Source of the DNA: Phyto melanocephala
Taxonomy: Eukaryota > Arthropoda > Insecta > Diptera > Rhinophoridae
Length of the DNA: 64,000 bases
Reading direction: 5' to 3'
Assembly: GCA_941918925.1 (NCBI GenBank)
Contig: OW799233.1
Location: forward strand, 73,341,578-73,405,577
Notes under the pieces: model-generated
Told to the model about the DNA's origin: nothing
The model's input: only the letters and a program-made list of their open reading frames with translations
Database searches by the model: none
Position numbers and translations under genes: made by a program
Shown here: positions 32,361-43,824 of the stretch, in pieces
How the letters are laid out: the number at the start of each line of letters is the position of its first letter
Numbering within the stretch: position 1 is the first letter of the stretch

Positions 32361-33205
32361 CACCTTCTAGTAATAGTGGATGGCTTTTCTAAATTCGTGT
32401 GGCTCTATCCCACGAAAAGCACAGGTTCGAGCGAGGTGATAGACCGTTTGCAGAAACAATCAGCGATATTCGGAAACCCTGCAAGAATAATCTCTGATAG
32501 AGGCAGTGCTTTCACGTCAAGAGAATTTAGTGGCTACTGTGCAGACGAAGGAATCCAACATTTACTAATCGCAACAGGGGTGCCACGGGGAAACGGTGAA
32601 GTAGAAAGGATACATCGCATTATCGTTCCCATGTTAACCAAAATGTGTCAGGAAAAACGGCAGAATTGGTATCGATATGTAGAGGAGGTCCAGAAGGCGA
32701 TTAACAATTCACCTACTAGAAGTCAGGCAACACACCATTTGAGGTTCTGACGGGTCTGAAAATGAGAACCAAAAACAACGCAAGTATTCAAGCTCTCCTA
32801 GAAGAGGTAACAGTTAATGAGCTCCATCAAGAGCGCAACCTTCTTCGAGAACGAGCTCGAGATAGTATGCTCCGAATACAACAGGAAAATAAACGCAGTT
32901 TTGACAAAAATCGTAAACCCGAAAAAGAGTACAAAGTCAATGACCTAGTAGCAGTCAAGCGAACTCAATTTGGATCTGGCTTAAAGTTGAAGCCAAAGTT
33001 CTTAGGACCTTATAAAATAACTAGGAAGGCAAATCATGGTCGTTACGAAGTTGAGAAAGTGGGTAAAGGTGAAGGTTCTAGAAAATGTACTACGGTCGCT
33101 GAATACATGAAGCCATGGTCATCTGCATTCGGGGCAAATGCATCGTCAGGAGGGCCGAATATGGGAACCGAATTAAGACGTACCACTAGGTCCTTAAATG
33201 ATTAA
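32290..33205 (+). pseudogene. Gypsy-C integrase core and C-terminus
   Basis: The core shows HLDHVGPMETT, LLVIVDGFSKFVWLYPT (Asp), RIISDRGSAFTSREF (Asp) and PRGNGEVERIHRI (Glu), so the DDE triad is intact. A shift near 32745 leads to the C-terminal ORF with SFDKNRKPEKEYKVNDLVAV and LKPKFLGPYKITRKANHGRY, the GPY/F-type module. The pol frame runs into the 3' LTR and ends at TAA 33203, so its last 14 codons are LTR sequence. Confidence 0.88.
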
Positions 33206-33493
33206 TGGACAAGACAAGGGAGACAAAAATAGACATACTGTAAATACGGAACGAACAGACAAACGAACACAGACAGAGAGTAGAAATAAGAACACAGACA
33301 GAGAGTAGAAATAAGAACACGGACAGAGAATAGAAATAAGGAAATGAATTGTAGTTAGTCTAAGTTTATCTTGTAAGTAAGCCACACGTGTGTACTACAC
33401 AAACGGATTAACAATGAATAAAAATCTAAACTGAATTTAACCATATTAAAATAAAAGTGTTTTAAGTTAATTTAAAAGAAAATCAATCCTACA
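33162..33493 (+). repeat. Gypsy-C 3' LTR (332 bp)
   Basis: It starts TGGGAACCGAATTAAGACG after the purine tract caggagggccgaata and ends AATCCTACA. It is 24 bp longer than the 5' LTR because it has one more copy of the gaacacagacagagagtagaaata unit near 33285. Confidence 0.85.
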
Positions 33494-33994
33494 TGTATAT
33501 AATAAACAGTTACGCTTGTATATGGAAAATTTCGCGCTTGTTATTTTATTATATACTTCTATATGTACATACATATGTATTTTTCCTCATGTAATCTCCT
33601 TATGTAATCTTAATCTTAAAACAAAACTAAATTTCATTTTTTTTACTTGATGTTTATATTTTTTTTGCCTTTTTACACTGTGATTTGCAACAAATAACTT
33701 TTCTCAATTTAACTTTTTTCTTTTTACAATTTCACTGGTTTTCTGTTTAATACACAGTATATACTAGGTTTGTTTCTTTTTGTATTAATAATTATTGTTT
33801 TAAATTCCCTGTACTTACGGCTGCTGTTTCTTAACTGATGATTCTTTGACTTTATTTCATTTTTTACCTAATTTTTTTGAGTTTTTTCTGTTGCTCTTTC
33901 TTCCGAGACAATATTTGAGTTTTGGTTCAAGTATACCCTGCAGTTTTCGGGATAAAATTTGTTAAATTCTGCAGTTTTAGGGAGAATGACCATG
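33494..33994. other. AT-rich spacer
   Basis: T-rich low-complexity DNA between Gypsy-C and the solo BEL LTR. A 13-bp echo (ctgcagttttcgg / ctgcagttttagg) occurs near 33940-33980. No gene seen. Confidence 0.4.
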
Positions 33995-34475
33995 AATACT
34001 TTGCATTAGTATCTTAATTCTCCTTGGTAGTTTGGCAAACGTATTAGAAGTGATGCAAGACCAAGCTATTGAGGAGATATAATTATAATCACTCAATTAA
34101 AATGATTATAATTATGGGGATATGGGATTAAAGAAAAGAGAATTGTTATCTATTTTTCTTTTATGAGCAAGGGCAAGAAAAGGGATGCTTACCTTGTTAA
34201 TAAAGTATCAGCCTAACTAATAAATCGTTGTGCTGGTAACAATTTTGAATTTTAATTTTTCTTCCATGTATAGTGATTGGTATAAAGATTCAATAGTGAG
34301 TGAGGTATTCATTTTCGTTAAGGTTTACAAAGACTTAAATTTTGTATTAAATTTATTTTCGGGCAAAAGCTTCTTAAGTGTTACCATAGTTAATTCATTT
34401 CTTAAATTCAATTTTTTCGTAAATTTAAATGTTTTTTATTATTTTAATTTTGTGTGTCCAAAAGTAGTTTGGACA
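33995..34475 (-). repeat. Solo BEL/Pao LTR
   Basis: 481 bp, nearly identical to the LTR at 7487-7955, with no BEL coding sequence on either side. It is therefore a solo LTR left by LTR-LTR recombination. It carries a 12-bp block (agtatcttaatt) that the other copy lacks. Target duplications are not clear. Confidence 0.8.
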
Positions 34476-36385
34476 TGTATGTTAAAAAATATATATTAAA
34501 AATGCAGGGTTACCACTCGTCGACTAAAGTCGCAATTTGACCCTTATGACCATTTGTGTGACTATGATATTTCCTCCATAAAGTATATATTTTCTGAAAG
34601 GTTATGGCCAGGGTAGTCGAATAAGCCATGTCCGTCTGTACGTGTGTTTGTTGCAATCGACTTTTAGAAGCCCTCACATGCTACTCAGATCTGTATGTGG
34701 TACCAATCTTTTAATATTCGGAAACGAATAGATGTTAAAATCCAGTACGATCGTCTATTACCTTTCTGAGATATGAGCAAATAAACTCGACTGCCTCTGT
34801 TTTTTTTCCATATTTTTAACACAAAAGTTAACTTTTTCAGCTCTATGTTAATTTATAAAGACTTACATAAAAATTAATAGGAACGATTTGGCTCTAGTAT
34901 TTAATATCCTTAAACATTTTTGGAAAAGTCGATTACTAACCAGAAAAGTAACAGGCAAAAATAATTTTGAAAAATATATGTAAAGTTATTATAAAGTTAC
35001 ATAAAAATTAATAGGAACGATTTGGCTCTAGTATTTAATATCCTTAAACATTTTTGGAAAAGTCGATTACTAACCAGAAAAGTAACAGGCAAAAATAATT
35101 TTGAAAAATATATGTAAAGTTATTATTAATTGTTCTTCTAATTAATTTTTGGGCATGTAAGAGAAACCAGAATGCACCTCGTATTCTTAAAAATCACTGC
35201 AAGAAAAGTGACAAATCGGTTTAAAACTATTTGTGATACAAGCACAAAAATACAAAAGCTTCGGTGTTTTTCTTAAAATTTACAAGCGAAAATAGTTTTT
35301 TTTAGTTTTTGGACAGACGTTGTATAGATTAACGTCGCACAGTAGCGCCTTTTCTTACAAACCGTGGCAAAATACAAAATTTCATGACAAAATTTTGTGA
35401 AATGAATGAAAACAGCGTATAAAGAACTACTTACTGATCACAATTCAAAAACGTTTTCCTTAATTGCATAAAAATTATAGTTTGTGGAGCTTCTCAAAGT
35501 CGAAAATTTTTTAGAAAGCAAAAAAAAAGGATGATCTTGAAAAAATAAATGCAATTTAGAATTAAAGTGTCAGAAACATTGCCGTTTGATTACAACTTTT
35601 TTGATATTTTCTTAAAGGTAAGTTTGTTTTTTATTAAAAGAAGTAGTGAAATGTTAAGCAGATGCCTTACTTTTTCGGCAATAGCCGCTTTTTAGATACC
35701 CTATATTTAGGTCATTTTTACAAATAAAATATAGCAAATATAAAAATGGTCAAAAATGGTCTCGCCCATATTTTCTGAGCATATTTGCTACATAATACTT
35801 TAAATAATTTAACTTAGTTTGGCTGCCGCAAGTTGCCGCTGTAGGTGAAATAAGCAGAAAACGGTTACAACCTCATAGCGAAAACGAGAGTAATTTTTTT
35901 TCTCATTTTTAAAGTACATATGTAGCAAAGATGTGTGCAAAATGTGGAAAGAAATAAAAAAGGGTTTCCAAATTTTTTCACTGCAGCAATTTTAGTGTAA
36001 AAAAAAGTTATTTGTTGCATATTTTTATTGCTTCTCGTTAAATAATAAACAATATTTTGCTCTGCCAATCAGGTAGGCATAACTATTGCAATTTTTTTAT
36101 TTATTTAAATTTAAAATCACCTGTTATAAAAGTAGTCAGGTAGTTTTAAAACTTTTTTAAACAGAATAAAATATAAACTGCAGGTATATATTAAAGTTAA
36201 TTTTTATTTTGCTCAAATTAAGTAGTTTAAACCCTTTTTTCAATTTTTGGGTAAAAATTAAACCGCAATTGTATAATGCAGCCAGTTAAGTTTGTACTTT
36301 CTAAAACTAGTGATCAGTAACAGAACTTACAAAATTTTATTTTAAAGTGCGATAATGTAATGTACCAATTTAGAATTGTTTGAGT
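34476..36385. other. AT-rich repeat-derived spacer
   Basis: 34575-34700 resembles the reverse complement of 55600-55740 (aagtatatattttctgaaag, then gtcgaataagcc and tgtccgtctgt), so it is a diverged copy of that dispersed repeat. 34864-35130 is a two-copy tandem repeat (see separate entry). The rest, to about 36380, has no recognisable gene. Confidence 0.5.
34864..35130. repeat. 134-bp tandem duplication
   Basis: The unit starting cataaaaattaataggaacg at 34866 restarts at 35000 and appears identical to its end (aatatatgtaaagttatta). Two copies. The near-perfect identity points to a recent duplication. Confidence 0.85.
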
Positions 36386-36388
36386 TTT

Positions 36389-36721
36389 TCAGAAACTCGG
36401 ATAATGAAAATGCATTTAAATTGGCTATTATGGAAAAACTACACGATTTACCAGGATACCACGAAATAAGTAGATGTTCATAGCAAAATTCATACAATTA
36501 TTAATACAATTATAAAAAGGTTGGCAGTTATGCTAAATGTTATAAACTCTAGAGAAATGGTAAATGGACCAAAGTTTGATAATTATGCATCAAAAACTGC
36601 CCAACTTTTAGCTCAAATGTACCCTGAGAAGAAACTTACTCCTACAGTTGATAAGATTTTGGCTCATGGTAAAAGTTTAATTGAATATCAATGCTTACCC
36701 ATTGAAAACCAAAAATCTTAA
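36389..36721 (+). pseudogene. Fragment of an unidentified transposon protein
   Basis: An ORF at 36521-36721 reads INSREMVNGPKFDNYASKTA, then QLLAQMYPEKKLTPTVDKIL and AHGKSLIE. Upstream in another frame is FFRNSDNENAFKLAIMEKLH. The pattern (R-x-F-F-x-N at the start, then a Y-P-x-x-x-x-T-P-T-V-x-K-I-L-x-H-G motif) resembles proteins repeated many times in arthropod genomes that I associate with an uncharacterised transposon family. No catalytic motif was seen. Confidence 0.35.
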
Positions 36722-36984
36722 ATATAACATTCATATACATAAGTAAGTACATTTGTACTTGTTTCTTTTGCTTGTAAATAAAAATAAAATCGAAAGTAAA
36801 TATAATAAAAACAAACATAACAGTTCATCAATATTTACAACAATAAAATTGCAAGTGTTTTTATTTCTATCGTTAACAATAACAACTACTTTTTTTATTT
36901 TTATTACAATAAATTACACTAATACCTCAATTTACGCGCTCAAATAAAATTTAATAAAAATTAAATAAATTTTTGTACAATTTA
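36722..36984. other. AT-rich spacer
   Basis: Low-complexity DNA between the transposon scrap and the CR1-like LINE. The 5' end of the LINE may lie within it. Confidence 0.35.
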
Positions 36985-37017
36985 TTAACTGTGTTGTTAC
37001 GTATATTCTTTTTCAAT

Positions 37018-37872
37018 ATGAGTTGTTCTAAACCAAAGTGCAGAAATAAGGCGGATGATCCAATGATTTCCTGTTGGCTGTGCAACGCAGTTTATCATGC
37101 AAAATGTGTTGACTTGGCAGCACGAACTGCAGACAATCTTCGTGAAGATAAAGGCTTTTGTTGGTGCTGTAAAAAATGTATTATTTATGATGTTGAATTT
37201 TATTCATTTTTTAAAAATGCGCGAGATGAATTTGTTGGCATAAATAACGATTTATCCCAAAGATTTTTAAAATTCAAAGCATTATTTGATAATGCGTCAT
37301 TCTCGCCCAAAGGAAAGAAAACAACTCCAACTTTAAACTCTTCACTTCCTGTTATGTCTACTAACAACTCTTCTGTTGATCAAAACACTTCCGAAAATTT
37401 ACCACGTCCGAGTCGGTCTAGTAATTCTTTCAAAGTTAATGTACCCGTAAAACCATCTCAAAATCCGAAAACTAATTCCTCGTTATGCTCCAGTGATGTT
37501 CTCCACGAATCAAACAAATTTCCATCGTCTCTCCCTCATAACACCGAAATATTACAACCTAATACTAATCTTATTCAACAAATTGCAAGTATTATAAATT
37601 TTCAAAACGACATTTAACAAATTAATTTACATCCTCCGGCTGTGGTTTCTAGTCCGTTAAATAATCCTGCAATACTTAAAGTAATTTCTCCAAACAAAAC
37701 AATTTTTGCTGCTCGATTTTCATCTGATACTACTTCTAACGCTGTTGCTGACTACATTAAATTAAAGCTTGGATACGATTGTGAATTATCTGTTTTTAAA
37801 TTCAATTATTCGGAAAAACGCAGTAAATCTTCTTTTAAAATCATCGTACCAGAGGAATATGTTAATATTGTT
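37018..37872 (+). pseudogene. CR1-like ORF1 with PHD-type zinc finger
   Basis: From ATG 37018 the protein opens with MSCSKPKCRNKADDPMISCW, and then CNAVYHAKCVDL...CWCCKKC, a C4HC3-like PHD arrangement. PHD-type fingers are known in ORF1 of some CR1-group LINEs. A Ser/Asn-rich linker follows. A TAA at 37615 interrupts it, after which the same frame continues (VVSSPLNNPAILKVISPN, FKFNYSEKRSKSSFKIIVPE). The deletion at about 37860 then fuses it to the start of ORF2. ORF1 proteins bind the LINE RNA; this copy is broken. Confidence 0.75.
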
Positions 37873-40689
37873 TACCAAAATGTCCGAGGCCTTAATACGA
37901 AATTAACCACTCTTTATGAAAATAGTTTTGATTTTTCATACCACATCATTGTTTTTACTGAAACTTGGTTAAACGATAAGAAATGTATTAATAACAACGA
38001 AATATTATCTTCAAAATTATTATTATTATCTTCAGACATGATCGATCACATAAGTTGGGTGGAGGTGTGCTCATTGCCGCACATAACAATTTTCGTTGTG
38101 AAGAAATCAATGTTATACTTAACGATGACATCGAATTTGTCGCTGTAAAAATTCGACTGAGAAATACAAATTTATATATTACGTGCTCATACATTCCTCC
38201 AAACTCTTCTCTGGATATATACAATAATCACATCTTTGCCATTGATTTTGTTTTGCAACAATCTATTCCATCTGATTTATTTATTGTATTGGGAGATTTT
38301 AATCTACCTAACATATCGTGGAATAAATCTTCAGAAATAAACTATCTAATTCCTACAGTTTCAAATGAATTTATTCACTCACTCACAAGCTATGGACTTT
38401 TTCAAATTAACTATGCAAACAATATTAATGGAAAACTTCTTGATCTTGCATTTGTCAACCAGCCGATGGATATATTTTTACATAAAACACTTACCCTGAA
38501 GATCGTTATCATCCTACATTAAAATTGGAAATATTTAATTTATTAAGTTTACCTGTTTTACTTCCTAACAAAATTAAACCCCGTAAAGTTTTTTGCTTTT
38601 CTCGTGCAAACTATCAGAGGCTTAACTCTTTGCTATCAAACGTTAACTGGGATAGTATAATCTCTATCGAAAACTTAGATGATGTTGTTTCTCTCTTCTA
38701 TTCAACACTACGCCGCTGCATTTCTGAAACTGTCCCAAAAATTACAATTAGAAACAACAATATTGGGCCACCCTGGAATAATAAGTATCTCCGAACTATT
38801 AAAAACAGGAAAAACAAGTTATATAAGAAATATAAAAGGACCGGATCATCTGTAGAATATACCAAATACTGTATTGCTCGTTCTTACTACACTTTGGCAA
38901 ATAAATCTGCATACGACAACTATATAATCCGTATGAAGTCGAAAATGAGATCAAATCCTAAATCGTTTTATAAATTTGTGAACTCTAAACGGCGATCGTC
39001 CGTTAATCCTAAATACTATAAATATGGATCAAATGACGCTGATGATGACGTTTCTATTTCCAATTTGTTTGCTGATTTTTTTTCAACTACCTACTCTAAA
39101 AAAGTATATAATAACATAACATCTTACCCATTTAATATACCTCAATCATCTGGTATACAATTCTATTTTATTACTTATAAAACGACTCTTTCAAATTTAT
39201 TATCACTAAATAATTCGTTTAATGCTGGTCCAGATGAAATACCAAATTGCGTTCTAAAAAATTGTGCAGAAAATTTATGTTACCCGCTTACTGCTATCTT
39301 TAACAAATCCATTAAATTAGGATACGTACCATTGATTTGGAAATTATCGTATATAATGCCGTTGTTTAAAAATGGAAGCAAAATTGAGATATCAAATTAG
39401 CGTGGCATTGCTAAGCTGAGTGATCTTCCCAAACTTTTTGAAAAAATTTTAACTGATAATTTATACTATCAAATTTCTTCGATTTTGTCACCGTGCCAAC
39501 ATGGTTTTTGTAAACATCGCTCTACAACGACTAATATTTTGGAGCTAACTACTACAATAAATGATGGTTTTATAAATAATATGCAAACTGATGCTATCTA
39601 CACAGATTTTAGTAAAGCTTTTGATAAGGTAAACCATGATCTCTTGCTTAACAAATTATCATTGATGGGATTTACGGATATGACAATCAAATGGTTAAGA
39701 TCATACTTGTCTTTAAGAACTCAACAAGTTAAGTATGGAAGTGCTACGTCTAATGCTATCAAAGTTCCTTCTGGTGTTCCGCAAGGTAGCCACCTTTGTC
39801 CTATTTTATTTACCTTATTCATAAACGATCTACCTTCAGTTATTCAGCACTCTAAAGTTTTGATGTATGCCGATGACGTCAAAATTTTTCGTTCTTCTAA
39901 TAATCCCGAAGATCAACTTTTCCTTCAATCTGATATTGACAAATTGGTAAATTGGTGTGAAATCAACTTAATGGAGCTGAATATAAAAAATGTAAGCATA
40001 TGTCCTTTTTCAGAATTAAGAATTCGGATTTATTTTATTGCATTAATGAGTGTAAACTTGATAAAGTTCTGAATTTTCTTGATCTTGGTATTTTGCTTGA
40101 TCACCAATTAAATTTTCGTGACCATATTTCTTTAATTGTTAACAAAGCAAATGGTGTACTTGGATTTATGAAGAGGTGGTGCAAGGAATTTCTAGATCCT
40201 TATATTACGAAACAATTATATTCATCGTTAGTTCGACCTATTCTAGAATACGGGTCGATTATTTGGGATCCTTACTATAATATTCATATTGATAGTATCG
40301 AGTCTGTACAAAAGAAGTTTTTAATATTTTGTCTTCGTGGCTTTGGATGGAATTCGTTTTTACTACCTTCATACGAAAGCAGACTCTGTCTTATAAAATT
40401 ACCAACTTTAAAAAGTCGTCGTTCAATGCTGTGTTTTTCTTTTGTGCTGGGCCTAATTCAAGGCCATATCGACTCTGAATTCCTGCTAAGTAAAATATCT
40501 TTTAATGTTCCAACCAGATCAACTCGAAATTTCCGTTTTATTAACTTAAAATACTATAGATCCAACTATGCTAATAATGATCCTCTTCGTCGTATATGTG
40601 AAAACTTTAATAACTATTATCACCTTATTGGCCTTAATGAAAGTAAAGAAATTGTTAAAAGAAATATCATTTTATATTTCAATCGTTGA
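37860..40689 (+). pseudogene. CR1-like ORF2 (endonuclease + reverse transcriptase), copy 2
   Basis: It starts NIVYQNVRGLNTKLTTLYEN, then HIIVFTETWLND (endonuclease Glu), a frame change near 38040, and LGDFNLPNISWN. Another frame change near 38515 leads into the linker and RT: NAGPDEIPNCVLKN, a TAG at 39398 where copy 1 has Tyr, YTDFSKAFDKVNHDLL, then VPSGVPQGSHLCPILFTLFI and LMYADDVKIF (catalytic YADD, about 39863). A last shift near 40000 leads to the thumb and C-terminus, ending at 40689. Four or more lesions make it inactive. Confidence 0.85.
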
Positions 40690-40800
40690 ATTGTTATAGA
40701 ATATTATTTTATATATATCCTTAATTTTGTTTTGTTATTTTACATACTTTAGTCTGTAAGGATTTATAATCTATAGACAATACATTAAATAAAAAATAAA

Positions 40801-41859
40801 AAAGAACTTTATAAATCGATAACACATCAACATTGTAATTAATTTAAGTTTATAAAAATATATTTAATGTATTATAAAAAAAGTATATACATACATATAT
40901 GACATAAAATAAAATATAAAATATAAAATAAAAAAAAAATTTTACAAAACAATAAAACAATAATAATTTAGAACCGCATAAATTTATAAGATACAAAAAA
41001 CAAAAATTGTAAATAATTTAAGATTGTATAAAAATTCCAAAAAATTATTTTTCGAAAACATAATAAAAATCATTTTTGTAATTTTTCTCTTAAGGGTGAG
41101 GGTGTAGTATCTTATAAGTGTACACTGCTCACCTAATATAATGTAAGAAACAATAACTACCATCGTGAATTTAGTAGCGTACTAAATTCTAAAATATCAT
41201 GTATGCCGACGCTTCTGACTAAAACTACATATGTGATACATTTGTGTCAAATGTAATTTGACATCTTTTGCAAACACCGCACTTACAATTGTATAAACAT
41301 ATGTAGGTCATGATGATATGGGTAGAATAAATAATGAAATGTAAATATCAAATAGATGATAAGAATTATATTGAGTGATTTAGAAATCACTCATACTAGA
41401 CTGTAAGTACAATTCTCAATGTTAGTATATAAGAACCAAAAATTTAAATAAAAATAATGATTATGCTTTATACATTAAATTGGTGAAAGTCTTTTTATTG
41501 TTTAAAACATAAAACCTTTACAATATGTATATTTAAAAAAGGTTTAGCCAGCCTTTGAGAAAATGAGCTCCAAAATATCAAAAACAGACTGATGTAAATA
41601 ATTTATAATAGTTTATTTTATATACTCTTAGAAAGGTTAAACCAGCCTTGAAGAAAATGAGCTATAAAATATTAAAAACAGACTGATTTAAATAATTTTT
41701 TGTTGTATAAGGTTCTATTTAAAAACTATGTAATTTAAGCTTTTCTTAATAAAAAATTTCCTTCAGACAAAAAATATATGTGTTTAAGTGTATCGCCTTA
41801 ACCTCTGTAAAAATCTAGCTCCAGAATCGCCTGAGAAGCGGCAATTATGTAGACCAGAG
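40801..41859. other. AT-rich spacer with a degenerate tandem pair
   Basis: Two diverged copies of a 94-bp unit (ggtttagccagcctttgaga at 41541, ggttaaaccagccttgaaga at 41635). The rest is A/T-rich, with many ATAAAA runs at 40860-40960. No gene seen. Confidence 0.5.
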
Positions 41860-41862
41860 TTA

Positions 41863-43598
41863 AGCTTCGTACACACGGTTGTCAGATCGTACAATATTGT
41901 GTGAAAAATTGGTAGCAAATACCTTACAACCGTGTGAACTGGCAATGTTTGCATAACAATGTTGGCAGAAAAGTCATTGTCATACCATTGATAGACGGCA
42001 ACCTGACAACAATATTGTCAGATATATTGCAATCGTCTGAACAACCTTCATCGTTATTGTCAGACCATTGAAACATGTTGTCAGATAATTTTATATTGGC
42101 AGATGTACAAGTTTTGTGCATATGACAATGGCGTCATTGTCATACAAGTTAGTGATGTCAGATGTATAAAATGTTGCTTTTAGTATTGTTGAATAGAATG
42201 TTGTTTTTAGGAATTTTCTTGTACTTTCTATTATATTTATACATAAAAACAATTAAGAACGTTATATTCGACCATGACTAATCTACTATATATGTCACCA
42301 GCACTCGCTTGAATTATGCAGATATTAACTTTATCATAATTTACAAAGAAAAGTTGATAGCAAAAATATACATACATATGTTTGTAGTATATGCATAAAT
42401 ATATATAAACACTATAATCATAGACGTCTATACATACATATACAAACTACATAATCTCGGACTTCTATACGTTCATACATACTTGCATATACGAAATAAT
42501 ACATGCTACTATGCCTTTTTATTTGATACCAATATTGTAGAGAGTAAAATTTTAATTATCAAAATATAATTATATTTATTGATTTATAGCGTAATCTATT
42601 TTACTATTCAAGCCCTTTTATTTAATACCCATATTGAATTACAAATATGTAATTCGCCCTTTTGTATTGGACGCCATCTTAAATAAAGAATTTTTGTTAA
42701 GCCTACTGTATTTTACAGGTCAAGCCCTTTCATTTGATACCACTATTGATGGCGGTAAGTTTTTAATTACAAAAATCATATTATCAAATTTGTATTTGTT
42801 CGATATTTTGTCATGGCGTTCATCTTGATTTTTATAGGTTATACATGATATTCTGTATTCTACTTGTCAGTTCCTTTAATTTGATCCCAATATTTCAGGG
42901 AGTAAATTAGATAAATTTTTAATAACTAAAATTCACTCATTATACAAATTTGTTCGCCATTCTGTCATGACGGCCATCTTGAATTTGAACCTTTTTCATA
43001 ATTTTTTTACATAAATTGTATACTAGGAAAAATTTAGGAGATTTCTTTAAAAACGTGGGAATTTTAAGTATGTATCTTCATATGGCATCACTGCAAAACG
43101 CTCTTTCAGTGCAACAGCTGTTGTGCAAAAAAAAATTGTTAATTTTCTTGCGTGTTTCTTGTTTCAGTTTAGATTTGTGTCAATAAGTGGAGAACAAAAT
43201 GAAAATAATAAAAATCATTGTAAATATGAAGAGGACGGTACAGAGTATTCCATTTTTAAATTTGTGAAAGCTTTTCTAGATCCCCAGACGCTATCGGAAT
43301 CTAAGATTGTAAAAAAAACATGACCAAAGCAATTTCTGACAACAGATCTGCCAATTTTTTTTATACCGTCATCTGACAACCGTCTAAACTTACAATTTTT
43401 TGTTGGACAACATCGTCAGATAATGTTATTGTCAGAACAACATCTGCCAATGAAATTGTCAGCTTTTCTGACAAAAGTCTTACAACCGTCAGAACTGACA
43501 ATTTACCTTATGGAAGCAATTCTTCATTGTCATTCCATTGTTAGCATATGTTTAGGTGTAGCAATTAAGTAAAATCTGACAACCGTCTGTACAGAGCT
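41863..43598. mobile_element. Harbinger-like non-autonomous element (1736 bp)
   Basis: Ends AGCTTCGTACACACGGTTGT and the reverse complement of ACAACCGTCTGTACAGAGCT form imperfect inverted repeats continuing into GTCAGAT. They are flanked by TTA on both sides (41860-41862 and 43599-43601), the 3-bp target duplication typical of PIF/Harbinger. Both subterminal regions are packed with TTGTCAGA-type words. The interior has degenerate repeats of a ccctttyatttgatacc...attg unit (42512, 42611, 42725, 42872) and a 66-codon ORF (43123-43323) with no recognised domain. No transposase. Confidence 0.7.
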
Positions 43599-43824
43599 TT
43601 ACTAAAATGCACTAGTGAATCTGTGGTTCAAATGTTTCCTAAAATAACTATCACGTCAGTAGTGATAAGGTCTACTTGTGGATTTTCAATGACAAGCCTG
43701 TGTTAGATGTCAATAGTAGATTACATTGGCTGGGGCATAGCTGGTCGGTAGTACTGGTGACAATTTCACTAGTACAACACTACAGTTTTACTACTCACAT
43801 TCCCTGCAGGGCATTTATCTCATA

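Larger units (their letters stand above)
26047..33493 (+). mobile_element. Gypsy-C: Ty3/Gypsy element with both LTRs
   Basis: Two LTRs (26047-26354 and 33162-33493) bracket a tRNA-Pro-like primer site, a 2.7-kb leader, and gag-pol with zinc knuckles, protease, RT, RNase H and integrase. The reading frame is interrupted by few lesions: a TGA at 29545, a frameshift near 31489, a TAG at 31601, and frame changes near 32300 and 32745. The leader contains a nested 926-bp inverted-repeat element. It is the best preserved LTR element here and so among the younger ones. No clear target duplication. Confidence 0.88.
36985..40800 (+). mobile_element. CR1-like LINE, copy 2
   Basis: Plus-strand LINE with ORF1 (PHD-like finger), ORF2 (endonuclease and RT) and a short 3' UTR ending in an (A)T-rich tail attaaataaaaaataaaaaa. 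It closely matches copy 1 (2957-5787), which is in the opposite orientation 34 kb away. It has lost 63 bp at the ORF1/ORF2 junction (near 37860) relative to copy 1 but keeps the 237 bp missing there. The 5' boundary is approximate. Confidence 0.85.
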
